Source: Cycas panzhihuaensis
Lineage: Eukaryota; Cycadophyta
DNA length: 64,000 nucleotides
Assembly: GCA_023213395.1 (NCBI GenBank)
Contig: CM041465.1
Coordinates: forward strand, 68,393,741 to 68,457,740
Direction: 5' to 3'
Of this stretch, positions 33,231-43,469 are shown one piece after another. Positions within the stretch are counted from its first letter, which is position 1; the number at the start of each line of letters is the position of its first letter. The notes under the pieces were generated by a model. It saw nothing but the letters and a program-made list of their open reading frames with translations. It did not search any database and had not been told where the DNA came from. The position numbers were made by a program, and so were the translations under genes.

Positions 33231-33780
33231 TCACTACAACAAGGCTAGATATTTCTTATTCGATTGGAGTAATTTCCCAGGTTTATGTAGGCTCCAAAAG
33301 TGCCATATTGGAATGTTGTAAAAGAATTTTCAAGTACCTGAAAGGAACAAGTCTAGGTCTGAATTCCCCAAAGAGTAGCAACATGCAACTATCAGGATTT
33401 AGTGATTCCGATTGGGCAGGAAACAGAGCAGACAGGAAATCCACTTTAGGCTTTTGCTTCTACTTAGGGTTAGCCTTGATATCTTGGAACAACAAAAAGC
33501 AATACATAGTAGCCCTATCATCAATAGAAGCAGAATGTAAGTCAGCAGTGAATGCAATGTGTGAAGCAATTTAGACTGGACAACTGTTAAAAGATCTAGG
33601 ACAAGAGCAAAGGATGCCCACTCAGTTGTTTTGTGATAACCAAAGCACAATCAAGATGACTAAAAACCTAATATCGCATGCAAGAACAAAGCATATAGAA
33701 GGTCACCATCATTTCATTAGAGAAAAAGTTCAAAACAAGGAGATTAAGCAAGGACAATTTTTGGTTCTTCAAAAGTAGAC
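33231..33780 (+). pseudogene. pol: Element G RNase H
   Basis: Continuation of the pol of G after H: TTTRLDISYSIGVISQV, then LKGTSLGLNSPKSS, GFSDSDWAGNRADRKST (catalytic Asp present), ALSSIEAECKSAVNAMCEAI, a TAG at 33572, then LFCDNQSTIKMTKN and [19 protein letters not shown]. These are the canonical plant copia RNase H motifs. Ends shortly before the PPT-like TAGGAGAGGG. Confidence 0.9.
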
Positions 33781-33813
33781 TAGGAATAAAATAGATAAAA
33801 CATTAGGAGAGGG

Positions 33814-34029
33814 TGTAAAAGGTAATGTTTTATCTAGGACATTTAATGTTCTAAGGCATCTAGGACTTATTCACTTAATGTAATAATGGGGGTCGTGTAA
33901 TTCCCTCTTCTTTCTTCGAGTGATAAGTGGCACACATGGATTGAGTGGTTGCCCAAGTCTCATATTGATTGTAACTTATTTATAGTGGGTCTCCCCTCAT
34001 TAATGATAGGTATCTAGAATCTTCTTACA
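33814..34029 (+). repeat. Probable 3' LTR of element G
   Basis: TGTAAAAGGTAATG...CTTCTTACA with matching TGTAA/TTACA ends, 216 bp, directly after the purine run AGGAGAGGG (33804-33812) and the end of the RNase H of G. The partner LTR is outside the window, so the right end rests on terminal symmetry. Confidence 0.62.
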
Positions 34030-34053
34030 TATACTTCGAGGGTGAAGCATTTT

Positions 34054-34064
34054 AAAGAGAGGGG
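34054..34064 (+). other. PPT-like purine run before the J LTR
   Basis: AAAGAGAGGGG, three bases before TGTGGCATCC; would mark 34068 as the start of a 3' LTR. Confidence 0.45.
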
Positions 34065-34067
34065 AAT

Positions 34068-34297
34068 TGTGGCATCCAAATTCCCAATGGAAGTCAGTAT
34101 TTTTAGGAGAGATGTGAAGTCGGTTTTTAGTAAGATAAAGGGAGATTTATTAATATGAAGTCGACGATTTTAGGAGAGAGAATTAGAAGTTGGTTTTAGA
34201 GAGAGAAGGTAAGGCTATAAATAGAGGAGCCTTATTCATTTGTAATCATCTATGGAGAATTTAATATTTTGTTATGGAGTAATGGCCTAGTGCCATT
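34068..34297 (+). repeat. Element J LTR, left part (split by F)
   Basis: TGTGGCATCCAAATTCCC... resembles the solo LTR at 41513 (TGTAGCATTC...), including GAAGTTGGTTTT, GGCTATAAATA and AATGGCCT..TGCCATT. It is interrupted after CCATT by F and continues at 38910. The preceding purine run suggests it is a 3' LTR whose element body lies left of the window. Confidence 0.6.
34293..34297. repeat. Target-site duplication of element F, left copy (CCATT)
   Basis: Exact match to 38905-38909. The J-family LTR at 41513-42218 has the uninterrupted TGCCATTAGGGC at this place. Confidence 0.93.
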
Positions 34298-34517
34298 TGT
34301 TAGAATATTAATGTACATTTGATTTATCCCACATGTAAGTGGGTCCTACTCTTTCAATATGACTTGTATTATAAATACAAGATATTGTGTATCATTTGAG
34401 AGAAGTTGTTGCAATGATATTTCTTAATACAATGGAGGTACCTTAAGGGTACCGTTCGATCCTATGGAGCTGTTCTATTCTGTTTGTGAAGATTGTTATG
34501 CAGGTTGATTTCCAACA
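34298..34517 (+). repeat. 5' LTR of element F
   Basis: TGTTAGAATATTAATG...GATTTCCAACA; TATA-like TATAAATA at about 34370. Nearly identical to 38684-38904. Confidence 0.95.
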
Positions 34518-34529
34518 TGGTATTAGAGC
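34518..34529 (+). other. Primer-binding site of element F
   Basis: TGGTATTAGAGC directly after the LTR; one mismatch to the common plant Met-tRNA PBS and the same as in H. Confidence 0.92.
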
Positions 34530-35560
34530 GCCCAGGTTGAGAGAGGTCTGTTGATTTGTTTTCGTGAAACCCTAGTTGTGTTGGCGTATGAAGAGGTGGC
34601 TTCATAGAGCCTATTGTTAGTTGGTTCATAATTCGTTCATGGGTACGTAGCTTTGTTGTGGTGAAACCCTAATCTTGTTTGAAGATCATTTTGATGCCTT
34701 TCATTTCTATTTGCAAGTTGCTACATGATACATAGTTCTGTTGTTGTCGTTCAAATCCATTTACAAAGGCATCGTCTGTTCTATATATGCACTGTTCTAT
34801 ATATGCACATGCCCATACCCTTCAACTAATTCATACTCCATTCATAAGTATTGCTTTGCAAGTTTATGCGTACCCTGATTTGTGTATTTACATTATGAAA
34901 GAATAATGTATTTGCCATCGCCACTATCTACTTTCTGCCATTATTTAATATTCTGCAGTCTTATTGGATTGGAATATTTAATCTGCAATCGCTACCGATT
35001 TTTATTTGCCATCCGTTGAAATATTACTCTGCATCTGTATGATATATTCTCTTGTGACCCGTATATTATACTCGCTCGTTTGCATTTGCCATATGTATTC
35101 ATCCGCTGTATGTTTATACATTGCGTTGCTTACGCACTATTAATACTCGCGCTGTGTAATATACTATAGTCTGTGCAATATTCAATATACGTTACAGGTC
35201 TGCGTGATATTTGTAAGATCGACTCATTAATATTCATCATCGATTGTTTTCTTTTAGCGTCTATGTGTGTTAATTGCATGTTAATTAATGTCACCTGCGG
35301 CTATTTGTAGATTTGCATGAATATATTTTATTCACCATTGACTGACTACATTGATTCGTAGTCATAGTTTGCCTATAATATAAATCACATTTTATCAATA
35401 TTTATTCCTTATAAAGTAGCCTTTTGAAATGTTGTGCATCAATCTCATTTCATATATTTCGATTTATATTAAGTCGCCCAGCCATATTAATGGAACCGAT
35501 TAATTGTCTTGCCGTTACCTGCGTGTGTATTAACTTTTTTGTTTTTTGTTTTCTTTTCCC
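34530..35560 (+). other. F leader, first zone
   Basis: AT-rich with many short CG words (CTCGC, CATCCG, ATCGC) between about 34900 and 35420, no coding potential. The counterpart in element I is 21540-21070 read on the minus strand. Confidence 0.55.
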
Positions 35561-36340
35561 ACCAGATATGGCTGGTTATGGTGGTATGGATTTTTGTGAC
35601 TGGCTATGATGATTTCAATCACCCAAATATGTTTGCATTGCGCGTTCACCATGTTTGATATATGAAATCATACATCTAGCTCTGCATCAAGGTACTTGGG
35701 GCTGGCACATGAGCCCGTGATTACCCATGGCTTCTTTATCCATCCCTTCACCTCCGAAACTAAACTCGGGAACCTAAATTTCTTGAATTTCTAGATCTCT
35801 TCTGCAATGTATTTTGTATGCCCTGATGTCAATCAACTCTGCTCAAAGCCATACACAATAGAACTAAGAGAAAGGCTCCAAATCATTCCACCCTGCAAGA
35901 TTGCAGAAGACCCAATAATCTCTCTCGGTTTGACAGAACCCACAACGAAAACTTGGACTATAGGTGTGGAGGAAGTTCTGTATCTGTTGAACCACTGCGA
36001 AGGAAATTAGTAGGGAATTCATTGATCAAGTTGGTGAAAGCAAGGCCGTTGGATGTGCAAAGAAATGATGAGCATGCAAAAGATTACATCTACCGATTTT
36101 GAAACACACAAACAAGGAACCCCAGCTCAGCTTCTGCTGTAATATCGGCATTTGAGAGGGTAAATAAAGAAGCGGATTAAATGGAAATAGATCTGTTTGG
36201 ATTCAGAATTTGTGAGCAATTCATTTTTTTGTTTTAATTTACCGGGCGGCGGGGGGCGTGGGGATTCCGGGGTGATGATATATGCGTCGCCATGATAAAA
36301 TCGAGGGTTACGATGCAAAGGGGATAATCTATAGATTCTT
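35561..36340. other. Gene-like block in the F leader
   Basis: Composition changes sharply: long stretches of balanced, exon-like sequence and a very G+C-rich run at 36240-36290. On the plus strand 35807-36010 is open for 67 codons (MYFVCPDVNQLCSKPYTIEL, then RERLQIIPPC...), with no retroelement similarity I recognise. On the minus strand a short ATG frame starts near 35743. Either strand may be the sense strand. Suggests acquired host sequence, unproven. Confidence 0.35.
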
Positions 36341-37568
36341 GATCCAATATTTATTCTAATAGATATAGTTTGTCATTCGGTTCTCTACTCACATCAGAAA
36401 TTCACAGCTGGTTCGAAGTTTTGCTTAATACGTGTGAAGTTCGCGTTTGATTCCATAAGTCAGTGACTTTATAAATGGGTGATATTGGAATACTTTGAGT
36501 TAAATTTTCAAAGGTCATTATATGATCCTCTAAATTGCCCTTTCTTGACGTTGACGTTCCCAAGTCACCAAGTCACCGAGTATTTGCATTGATATGTATT
36601 GAGTCTTATATTGGTTCATCCTTACGTTGATTGGTTATTGGATTAATATATTGAAGAAGAATTTATATATTGAGTGGCATCTAATATAATTGATCTTTGA
36701 GTATTATTGAATGTGATGTACCATTTGGTGCAAATGGACACATATTACGAAGTGTATGACATGTCTTGGGATTTTGGATTTCAATGATGATGGTTTGAAG
36801 CAATGATATGTTCTTGTTACATGAGAGAATAAGTTAGGTAATCTTTAATATGAGGTGATTGTTTGAGGCCGTTTTGCATATGTATTGTTACGATGTGAAT
36901 TGACTCTAAGTCATGTGAGTATATTTGGCACTCTATTGGTGAGTTGAGATGCAGGATGGTGATTATTTAAAGGGTAATTGAGTACCTTATTACATGTGTT
37001 CTATTGAGGCGATTATGTGTATATTTACACGAGTAAGTTTGGTGACTTAGTACTCTTTGAAATGTGATCTAATGGGCATTTGAGGCAGTGAGGTGCTTAT
37101 TACATGTGAGTTATATGGCAAATTAATTTGAGGAATTGAGGGCATGACATGGGCAAGATATGACAAGAGAAGGGCATGGTTTTGGGCAATTATTTGAAGT
37201 GTGGAATGTCTTGGTGATTCAATGGTGACATTTGACATTGGCATGGTGATTTTCTATATATGATTTACATGAGATATGAGATGACTGCATGTTTGTGATT
37301 CGTTGGTGATGCGGCAATGATATGACTCCCAGTTTATATTTGCATGAGAAGATATGTTGGGCAAGGTAATTGTTTGATGGCATAAGGCAGAGACATAATC
37401 TCTGATATGTGTTTGCATGAGAGAGTTGGTGAAGTGAGTGTTTGGATTATATGTTTGGCGATATGAGAAATGGATAAGGCAATGATGTGATGATAAAGTC
37501 AATAATGTGAGATATGAGACACGAGAAAATTTGTTGAGAGTGATCAACAGGCAAGTTACCAATAATAA
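36341..37568 (+). other. F leader, second zone
   Basis: Low in C, built of recurring GTGA, GAGG, GGCA and ACATGTG words (e.g. GAGGTGATTG, GGCATTTGAGGCAGTGAGG). No coding frame on the plus strand; open minus-strand frames reflect the base skew. The matching zone in element I is about 21000-20550. Confidence 0.55.
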
Positions 37569-38660
37569 GTGAGTTTATTGATTGACAAAGGGACGTGGCA
37601 TATGGATATATCATTTACAATCATGGAGGATAATGATGTAGTTATATATGCTCCTGAAACAAATGAATATTACTTAAGGGATTCGTTTCTTCCAGTACCT
37701 AAATGCAATGGTGGAGACTACTTTTTTTGGACAATTAAAATGAGATGTCTATTCATAGCTAGAGGTTTGTGGAAGATTGTTACTGATGAATATGATATCC
37801 CTAATGATGATGAAGAAAAAGAAATGCTTGAGAAGAAAGATAGAATGGCATTCATTATGATTCGTGCTGCATTCAGTGAGATTGATCTTCCCTCCAAATT
37901 CCATTTTGTTATTCCTATGATTCTACATGCAAATAATGCTAAAGAAGCTTGGGATTTTCTAAGGGAAGTATTTGAACAAACTCCTGAAGAAACACAACAA
38001 ATGATTGAAAAAGCAATTAAGGCTAGTTATGGTACAAGTACAACAAATGAAGAAAGTATCATCAACATTGATAAAACAACATGTCAAGATGAAGAATGTT
38101 TGAGTCTTGTGAAACTTCTCGTTGAATGCATTGATGAAATTACAGATGAAGACATTGAAAGTGATGAATTGATTTCAAGAGAAATTGAATCTAATGATCC
38201 TATAAAGGATGAGTCTTATATTGATGACGTTCATTCTTTAAGCATTGATTCAAGTTCAAAGAGTATGCTAGGTGATCAAGATTCTGCTCCAAAGATTGAA
38301 GAAGACACAGTTGTACATGATGATCAAGAGTTTACACAAGATAATGATGACAGGCAAGTTGTGATTGAAGATGGTTGTTTACATGATCTACATCAAAATC
38401 AAACTAGACCAGGCACAATGAAGAATCATGATTTGCACTTGATAGAGCTGCTACATCAAGATCATAACTACAGGATTGAAGACAGAAATCAAGTTGAGGA
38501 CATCATCCTACAAAGACATCAGTACATAATTGAAGACGCAAATCAAGATGAAGACATCATTCTACAACAAAGATATCATTACAAGTTCGAAGACAAGGAT
38601 CAAGTTGAAGACGTCATTCTCAAGACATTTCCAAGGACAAAGCGATGCAAATACAAATGA
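37569..38660 (+). CDS. gag: Element F gag-like protein (intact, 363 codons)
   Basis: Single open frame from the leader to TGA 38658. The likely start is the second or third Met: codon 19 (ATG 37623, MEDNDVVIY) aligns with the start of the E protein. Residues 19-150 are a DUF4219/UBN2-type copia Gag (NGGDYFFWTIKMRCLF, GLWKIV, NAKEAWDFLREVFEQ). The rest is strongly acidic. Near the C-terminus three imperfect repeats of about 19 residues contain IEDRNQVEDIIL, IEDANQDEDIIL and FEDKDQVEDVIL. The tail is basic (TKRCKYK). There is no zinc knuckle, protease or pol. As a Gag it would assemble particles in the cytoplasm; how it packages RNA without a knuckle is unclear. Confidence 0.85.
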   Translation: MSLLIDKGTWHMDISFTIMEDNDVVIYAPETNEYYLRDSFLPVPKCNGGDYFFWTIKMRCLFIARGLWKIVTDEYDIPNDDEEKEMLEKKDRMAFIMIRAAFSEIDLPSKFHFVIPMILHANNAKEAWDFLREVFEQTPEETQQMIEKAIKASYGTSTTNEESIINIDKTTCQDEECLSLVKLLVECIDEITDEDIESDELISREIESNDPIKDESYIDDVHSLSIDSSSKSMLGDQDSAPKIEEDTVVHDDQEFTQDNDDRQVVIEDGCLHDLHQNQTRPGTMKNHDLHLIELLHQDHNYRIEDRNQVEDIILQRHQYIIEDANQDEDIILQQRYHYKFEDKDQVEDVILKTFPRTKRCKYK

Positions 38661-38674
38661 CCCAAATATACATT

Positions 38675-38683
38675 AAGGGGGAG
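38675..38683 (+). other. Polypurine tract of element F
   Basis: AAGGGGGAG directly before the 3' LTR. Confidence 0.9.
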
Positions 38684-38904
38684 TGTTAGAATATTAATGT
38701 ACATTTGATTTATCCCACATGTAAGTGGGTCCTACTCTTTCAATATGACTTGTATTATAAATACAAGATATTGTGTATCATTTGAGAGAAGTTGTTGCAA
38801 TGATATTTCTTAATACAATGGAGGTACCTTAAGGGTACTGTTCGATCCTATGGAGTCGTTTCTATTACATTTGTGAAGATTGTTATGCAGGTTGATTTCC
38901 AACA
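38684..38904 (+). repeat. 3' LTR of element F
   Basis: TGTTAGAATATTAATG...GATTTCCAACA, then TSD CCATT (38905-38909). Confidence 0.95.
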
Positions 38905-38909
38905 CCATT

Positions 38910-39155
38910 AGGGCATGTCGTTCCAATTGGGAGGGCACCTTCGCCTTGAAGAGGATATTTTATTTGAGATAATTCATCTTACTATTATTATACTTTGATA
39001 TTACTACTGCAATTTCAGTTATTATTTTGTGGATGAGCTATTTCATGTTATTATAGTTGTTTACCGATGATGTTATGCATTGCTAAGATATTATCTGAAG
39101 GGTTTTATGATGTATCTGTGTTATTTTCTATTATTATTGGTGGGCTCTGCTACAA
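38910..39155 (+). repeat. Element J LTR, right part
   Basis: Continues the J LTR after F: AGGGCATGTCG...CTTCGCCTTGAAGAGG parallels AGGGCCTTGTG...CTCGCCTCGAAAAGG in the solo LTR. Similarity fades toward 39155, where GGGCTCTGCTACA could be the LTR end; the boundary is uncertain. Confidence 0.45.
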
Positions 39156-39659
39156 ACTTATATTGAAAACCTCATTGGCACACAACGCCCACTAGTTGCA
39201 CAATCAAATGATTTCAAACAAGCACTGCATGGTGGGTTGGTCCACTTGGGTACAAGGACAACCTAATGAAGAAATGGTTGCACCTTCAGTAGTAACCCAA
39301 CCAAGTAGTACAACAATATATTGGCAACTTCTGTAAGATGATCATCATGCTAGAGATGAGCGATCCTGAACACCTACGTTTGCTTAAAGTTCTTGGTGGT
39401 TTATTTCCTTACTTGTAACAAGAGCTAGATTTGCTTCTGATTACTGCTCTAGAGTAGGCAATTCAATGTGCCCTACAAGTGGGAAGCTGCATGCAGAAGT
39501 GGTTTTCCCTTAACCCTGGTAGTAGCATCATGGCCCTCCTCCTTATTAAAAGAAGGGGCATTTTACATAACAAAACACGTTTTTTTTTTGGTTTCAAACT
39601 ATGATTCATTATATGGAGAAAATTACATACTTGTACAATAAAAAAAAAGCTAGGGTAGA
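39156..39659. other. Unassigned sequence
   Basis: No coding frame, LTR end pair or repeat match seen. Contains a T run near 39583-39590 and an A run near 39642-39650. Confidence 0.4.
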
Positions 39660-39905
39660 GGACAATTAAGGAGCAGTGTGAGGTAATCTAAGAAAAGTGA
39701 TAAATTGCAATAACAATATATCCATACAATAAAAATGGCTCTGTGTAATCAAACCAAGGTGTATTTCAAATATGCATGTGTGGGAAGTAATGAGATCATA
39801 AGCAATACCAAAAGAGGTGGGTAACACTACCAGATCCTTGAATAGCTTGCAATTTTTAGTCTCATGTCTATATGTGAACACTTGATTGTACCTTATAATA
39901 AGAGG
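39660..39905 (+). repeat. Direct repeat, copy 1 (uninterrupted)
   Basis: About 245 bp from AGCAGTGTGAGGTAAT to AATAAGAGGTTATGATTGC. It is matched by 41410-41512 joined to 42224-42370. Diverged but colinear. Nature unknown; it could be a pair of old LTRs or a segmental duplication. Confidence 0.75.
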
Positions 39906-39910
39906 TTATG

Positions 39911-40929
39911 ATTGCTTTCTAAATTTTATCTTTCTAAAAAAAGTCAAATCTCCATCTCAAATTGCATTGTAGATTGTCTTTAGAGGGGAGCAAATCATGC
40001 CATTGCTGTTCCAAATAATCTCCTTGTGCTAATTTGCCCATGCCTTGCTATCATTATCTGGGCCAAATTTGATTCCATCTAGATGGTGGAGAATCTCCTA
40101 TTCAATTTGATGTTGTGTGAGATCTTAATGGTAAACAACTCAAGTTTGTGTTGAAAATTCATGAATGGTCCTTATAATGCTTCGACATTAGTATGTCTTT
40201 AACTTCTTATATGTGTAATATATCTAATTTAACATAAATCCTTTGAAAAACATTGTCCATGAAATTACCTCAAGTGTTGCCACTTTTTATACATCTCTTC
40301 CATGTAAAGAATGGAATAATGTCTAATAAAGTTAATAATAATATATAACTTTCCATCTCATGATAACTTTTAAAGGAGTCTTATAGGTTAACTTACCACT
40401 TGAGTTTGCTTGACTCTTTGGGATTAAGTTAGGGGTTAGTTTCCCTCTTGCGACACCCATGTGGAAAATGAGTGAAGCACAGATTCAAGGAATCGTGGTA
40501 GACCACTCATAGTAAACAACTTGTGGAACTCACCAAAGCCAATCAAATATCAACCATATGCATCCAGATGTAGTTTATCTTTTGAATGCTTCTATAAAGT
40601 GTAATGTGTATGGTTCACCTCCTCTTAAGAGTAACCCATTGTCTATGACATTGTGGATCAATGTTTGAAATTCAGCCATGTGGGTAGTAAACTCTTGTAG
40701 CAAAACTAAACATCCCTTTCATGAGAAGTGTAGCGAGTCCTTTACCCAATTGGACAGAAAATAAAGCAGAGTAGGGTGAATTCACAGAAACAGAACAACA
40801 ATAGAGAAAAAGACCACAAATACTAAAACCAAATAGAGAGAATTCACAGATGGCAAACACTTTTTGATCCAAAATTATATCTCCAATTATAGATTAAATA
40901 CAAAAATACGATACTAAAGTGTACAAAAT
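39911..40929. other. Unassigned sequence
   Basis: About 1 kb with no recognisable gene or repeat boundary. The minus-strand open stretch 40872-40672 has no recognisable domain. Confidence 0.35.
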
Positions 40930-41260
40930 ATAAGTAGAGTTCCAACATACTACTTGTATTGCCTGCAACAATCACCAAACCCTTTGAGGCGAGGATCCTC
41001 CCAGAAATTGCAGCCCTAAGGCTGAAAATCTGCATTTGCCTTAAGGCCGAAAATGAGGAGGAAAAAGCTTCACAAAATGGATAATTTCAAATGATCTCAA
41101 ACTCCCTATATATAAGCGCATAAACTAGGACAAAATGAAGTCGACCAGAGGAGGGAGGAGTGCGCCCAACATAAACATGAGAAGTTGGCCACAACTTCTC
41201 TAAAAACTGGCATGCTATCTTTAAATGGTCATAACTTTTGATAGGGATATCGGAATTGAC
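40930..41260 (-). repeat. Gypsy LTR remnant related to the LTR of H
   Basis: Shares with the H LTR the ordered words CTTTGAGGCGAGG..CCTCC.AGAAATTGCAGCCC, CTATATATA and GAAGTCGACCAG, and is likewise in minus orientation. No internal region or clear ends; probably a solo LTR or fragment of that family. Confidence 0.45.
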
Positions 41261-41409
41261 TTTTGTCTGAACTGTTGGAATCGTCGTTCAAAGGCCTTTC
41301 ATTTGAATGTTCATATGCTATACCTTTGACCATATTTTGGAGTGCTACAAGAAGTGAGTTGTCTCAAGGTATAGATCTAATGAAGGAGATACATTATCAA
41401 TATCCATGG

Positions 41410-42370
41410 AGTAGTGTGAGTTAATTTAGGAGAAGTGGTAAATTACAATAATGATATACCTATATAATAAAAATGGTTGTCTATGCAATCAAACCCAAGT
41501 GTATCTAGAATATGTAGCATTCTTAAAATAAAAGAAAAAGTCAGTTTTGTATGGGGAATTTATTATGGTGAAGTCAGTTTTTAGAAGAATTAAAAGAAGA
41601 ATAATTTATTTTATTTTATTATGAAGTTGGTTTTTTGGAGGGAAAATTAAGAAGTTGGTTTTGAAGGCTATAAATAAAGAAGCCTTCCTCGCCTGTAAAT
41701 AATCTTGGAGAATTTCTTTTATGAAAGGATAATGGCCTCATGCCATTAGGGCCTTGTGCCTGCTGGAGGGTCGCTCTCGCCTCGAAAAGGGTTCAATATT
41801 GCTAGACGTTACATCATGTGCTATCATTTTATTAATATTGTTTCCTATTGTTTACTTATACTGTTGTAATCTTTGTATGAATGATATATCTCTGTTGAAT
41901 GGTATTATAAAGATTTTGTCTGCTGTGAATGTGAAAAGTATTGGAAAATCATTGTTGTAGCGGGCCAAACAAAAAAATAGTAGACAGAAGTAATAACCTC
42001 TTAACTCCAGTATATTCTACAGAAGCATATAACCCTCTTAACTCTAGTTTTTTCGTAGGTCAAATCCCAATTCCCTTTTGTAACCCTAGTTCATCTCTTT
42101 ACTTACTGTACTCCAGAAGCAATAACCCCATAAGCCATAAATATATGCCAATATCTCGTTATCTACTGGACATATTGCTTTTGCTTGCTATTTTCCTGTT
42201 TGGCCTACTACCACTACAGAATATGCATCTATGGGCACCAAGGAGATGGGAGGCAACACCAAAAGAGGTGGTTAACACTACTAGATCCCTGGATAGCTTA
42301 CGAGTTTTAGTTTTATGTCTACATGTAAACACCTTATTGTACCTTGCAATAAGAGGTAATGGTTATTGAT
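41410..42370 (+). repeat. Direct repeat, copy 2, split by a solo LTR
   Basis: 41410-41512 matches the first half of 39660-39905 and 42224-42370 the second half. The 706-bp LTR between them, with duplicated GAATA, is absent from copy 1, which preserves the empty site (AAATATGCATG). Confidence 0.8.
41513..42218 (+). repeat. Solo LTR of the J family
   Basis: 706 bp, TGTAGCATTC...ACCACTACA, with TGTAG/CTACA ends and exact GAATA duplications at 41508-41512 and 42219-42223. No internal sequence or second LTR, so it arose by LTR-LTR recombination. Related to the LTR at 34068/38910. Open frames inside it are not conserved in the other copy. Confidence 0.87.
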
Positions 42371-43469
42371 TGCTACTTGACACACACTAGCATCTTAAAA
42401 TCGCCTGATAATGTAGCCATTTCATGTCCTCTTAGCCCTTGAATCAGTTGCATTTAGGTCATTTACAATATATAGAACACTTTGCAACATTCACCACATA
42501 TGCAACATGTTCAATCACAACATAAGCAACCAAACATCATTCACACAAAATACACAAGACTTTCCTAGTAACTCATTTATTTCCTTAATCAGCATTGGAT
42601 ACAAACACTTCACATTACAATAGATACTTAGTTTGCCTCTCACCATTGAGCCAATGGGAGAAATGACCTATTTATATACCCTTTTACATAGGCAAAAACC
42701 TGAGAAGGCATGACTTTATAGTCATATCTTTTAACTTTTCATAACACAAAACCCTAATTAATGATAATCAAGTGCCTTTTCACATGTCCATATGGTCATA
42801 TGATCAATCTTCAAAAGCTTTGGCTTATAACTTCCCCTATAAAGTGTTTATCATTCTAGAATTGCCTATTGTTGTTAAAACTGTGCTAGAACCATCTTGT
42901 TGTATGAAGAGAATTGTTCCCTAAGAGCTTGTTCTTCAATGTACAACTATTCTAAGCATTCTAGAATTGTTCCGCAAGTGTTCTTCACTAGATTTTCATT
43001 GAATTGCATTGGATCTTCTGTCAAAGTTGCTCTTGAACATATCTATGATTGTTCCCAAGCATCCAGGAACCAATTTCACTGCATACATCTATTTGGAGTT
43101 TGAAAGAAATGTTATGGGCATCCTTGTTCAATATTGCCAGAAACCTGGCTACTGATTTGTCAAAGAATTTATTTCCAATGGTGGATCAACTTTCCCTACT
43201 TCTTCTCTCAAGCCACTCTTGTAGCTCATGAATTTACATGTCCTACATTTGTGCTTCCTCAGTTATTTCCTCATTAATCTTAATAAGATTTTCTACCTCC
43301 AATGTTTTGTCCTCATGTGATTTATTGTTGTTGTTGCCTCAACTCTCCTAGAAGTTTGTCTAGACATTCCTTCATTTGCTGGATATTATATGTTATACTT
43401 CCCTCTCCTTTGGAAGTTCCTTCATTTGGTTGTCTTGGTCATGATGGCTCCGTTTCTTTTGCCAACTTT
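42371..43469. other. Unassigned sequence
   Basis: No gene or element recognised. Minus-strand reading shows short protein-like runs (e.g. near 43440-43290) that may extend the unidentified relic to the right, but with too many stops to claim. Confidence 0.3.

Larger units (their letters stand above)
34298..38904 (+). mobile_element. Element F: gag-only LTR retrotransposon with intact ORF
   Basis: 4.6 kb: LTRs 34298-34517 and 38684-38904 with only about nine differences by eye, PBS 34518-34529, a 3-kb leader, one open gag-like gene and PPT 38675-38683. No protease, integrase, RT or RNase H. Exact CCATT duplications. The low LTR divergence and open ORF make it the youngest-looking complete element here. 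It matches the TR-GAG class of non-autonomous LTR elements. Confidence 0.92.

Noticed and set aside
36400-37562. Minus-strand open frames (e.g. 37562-37254) before the F gag
   Set aside because: They arise from the strong lack of C on the plus strand; no domain and no counterpart in E.
41941-42369. 142-codon open frame
   Set aside because: It runs from inside the solo LTR across its TSD into unrelated repeat sequence, so it cannot be a conserved gene.
39660-42370. The two direct-repeat copies as LTRs of one element
   Set aside because: No PBS, PPT, TG/CA ends or coding sequence between them could be found, so they are listed only as a diverged direct repeat.
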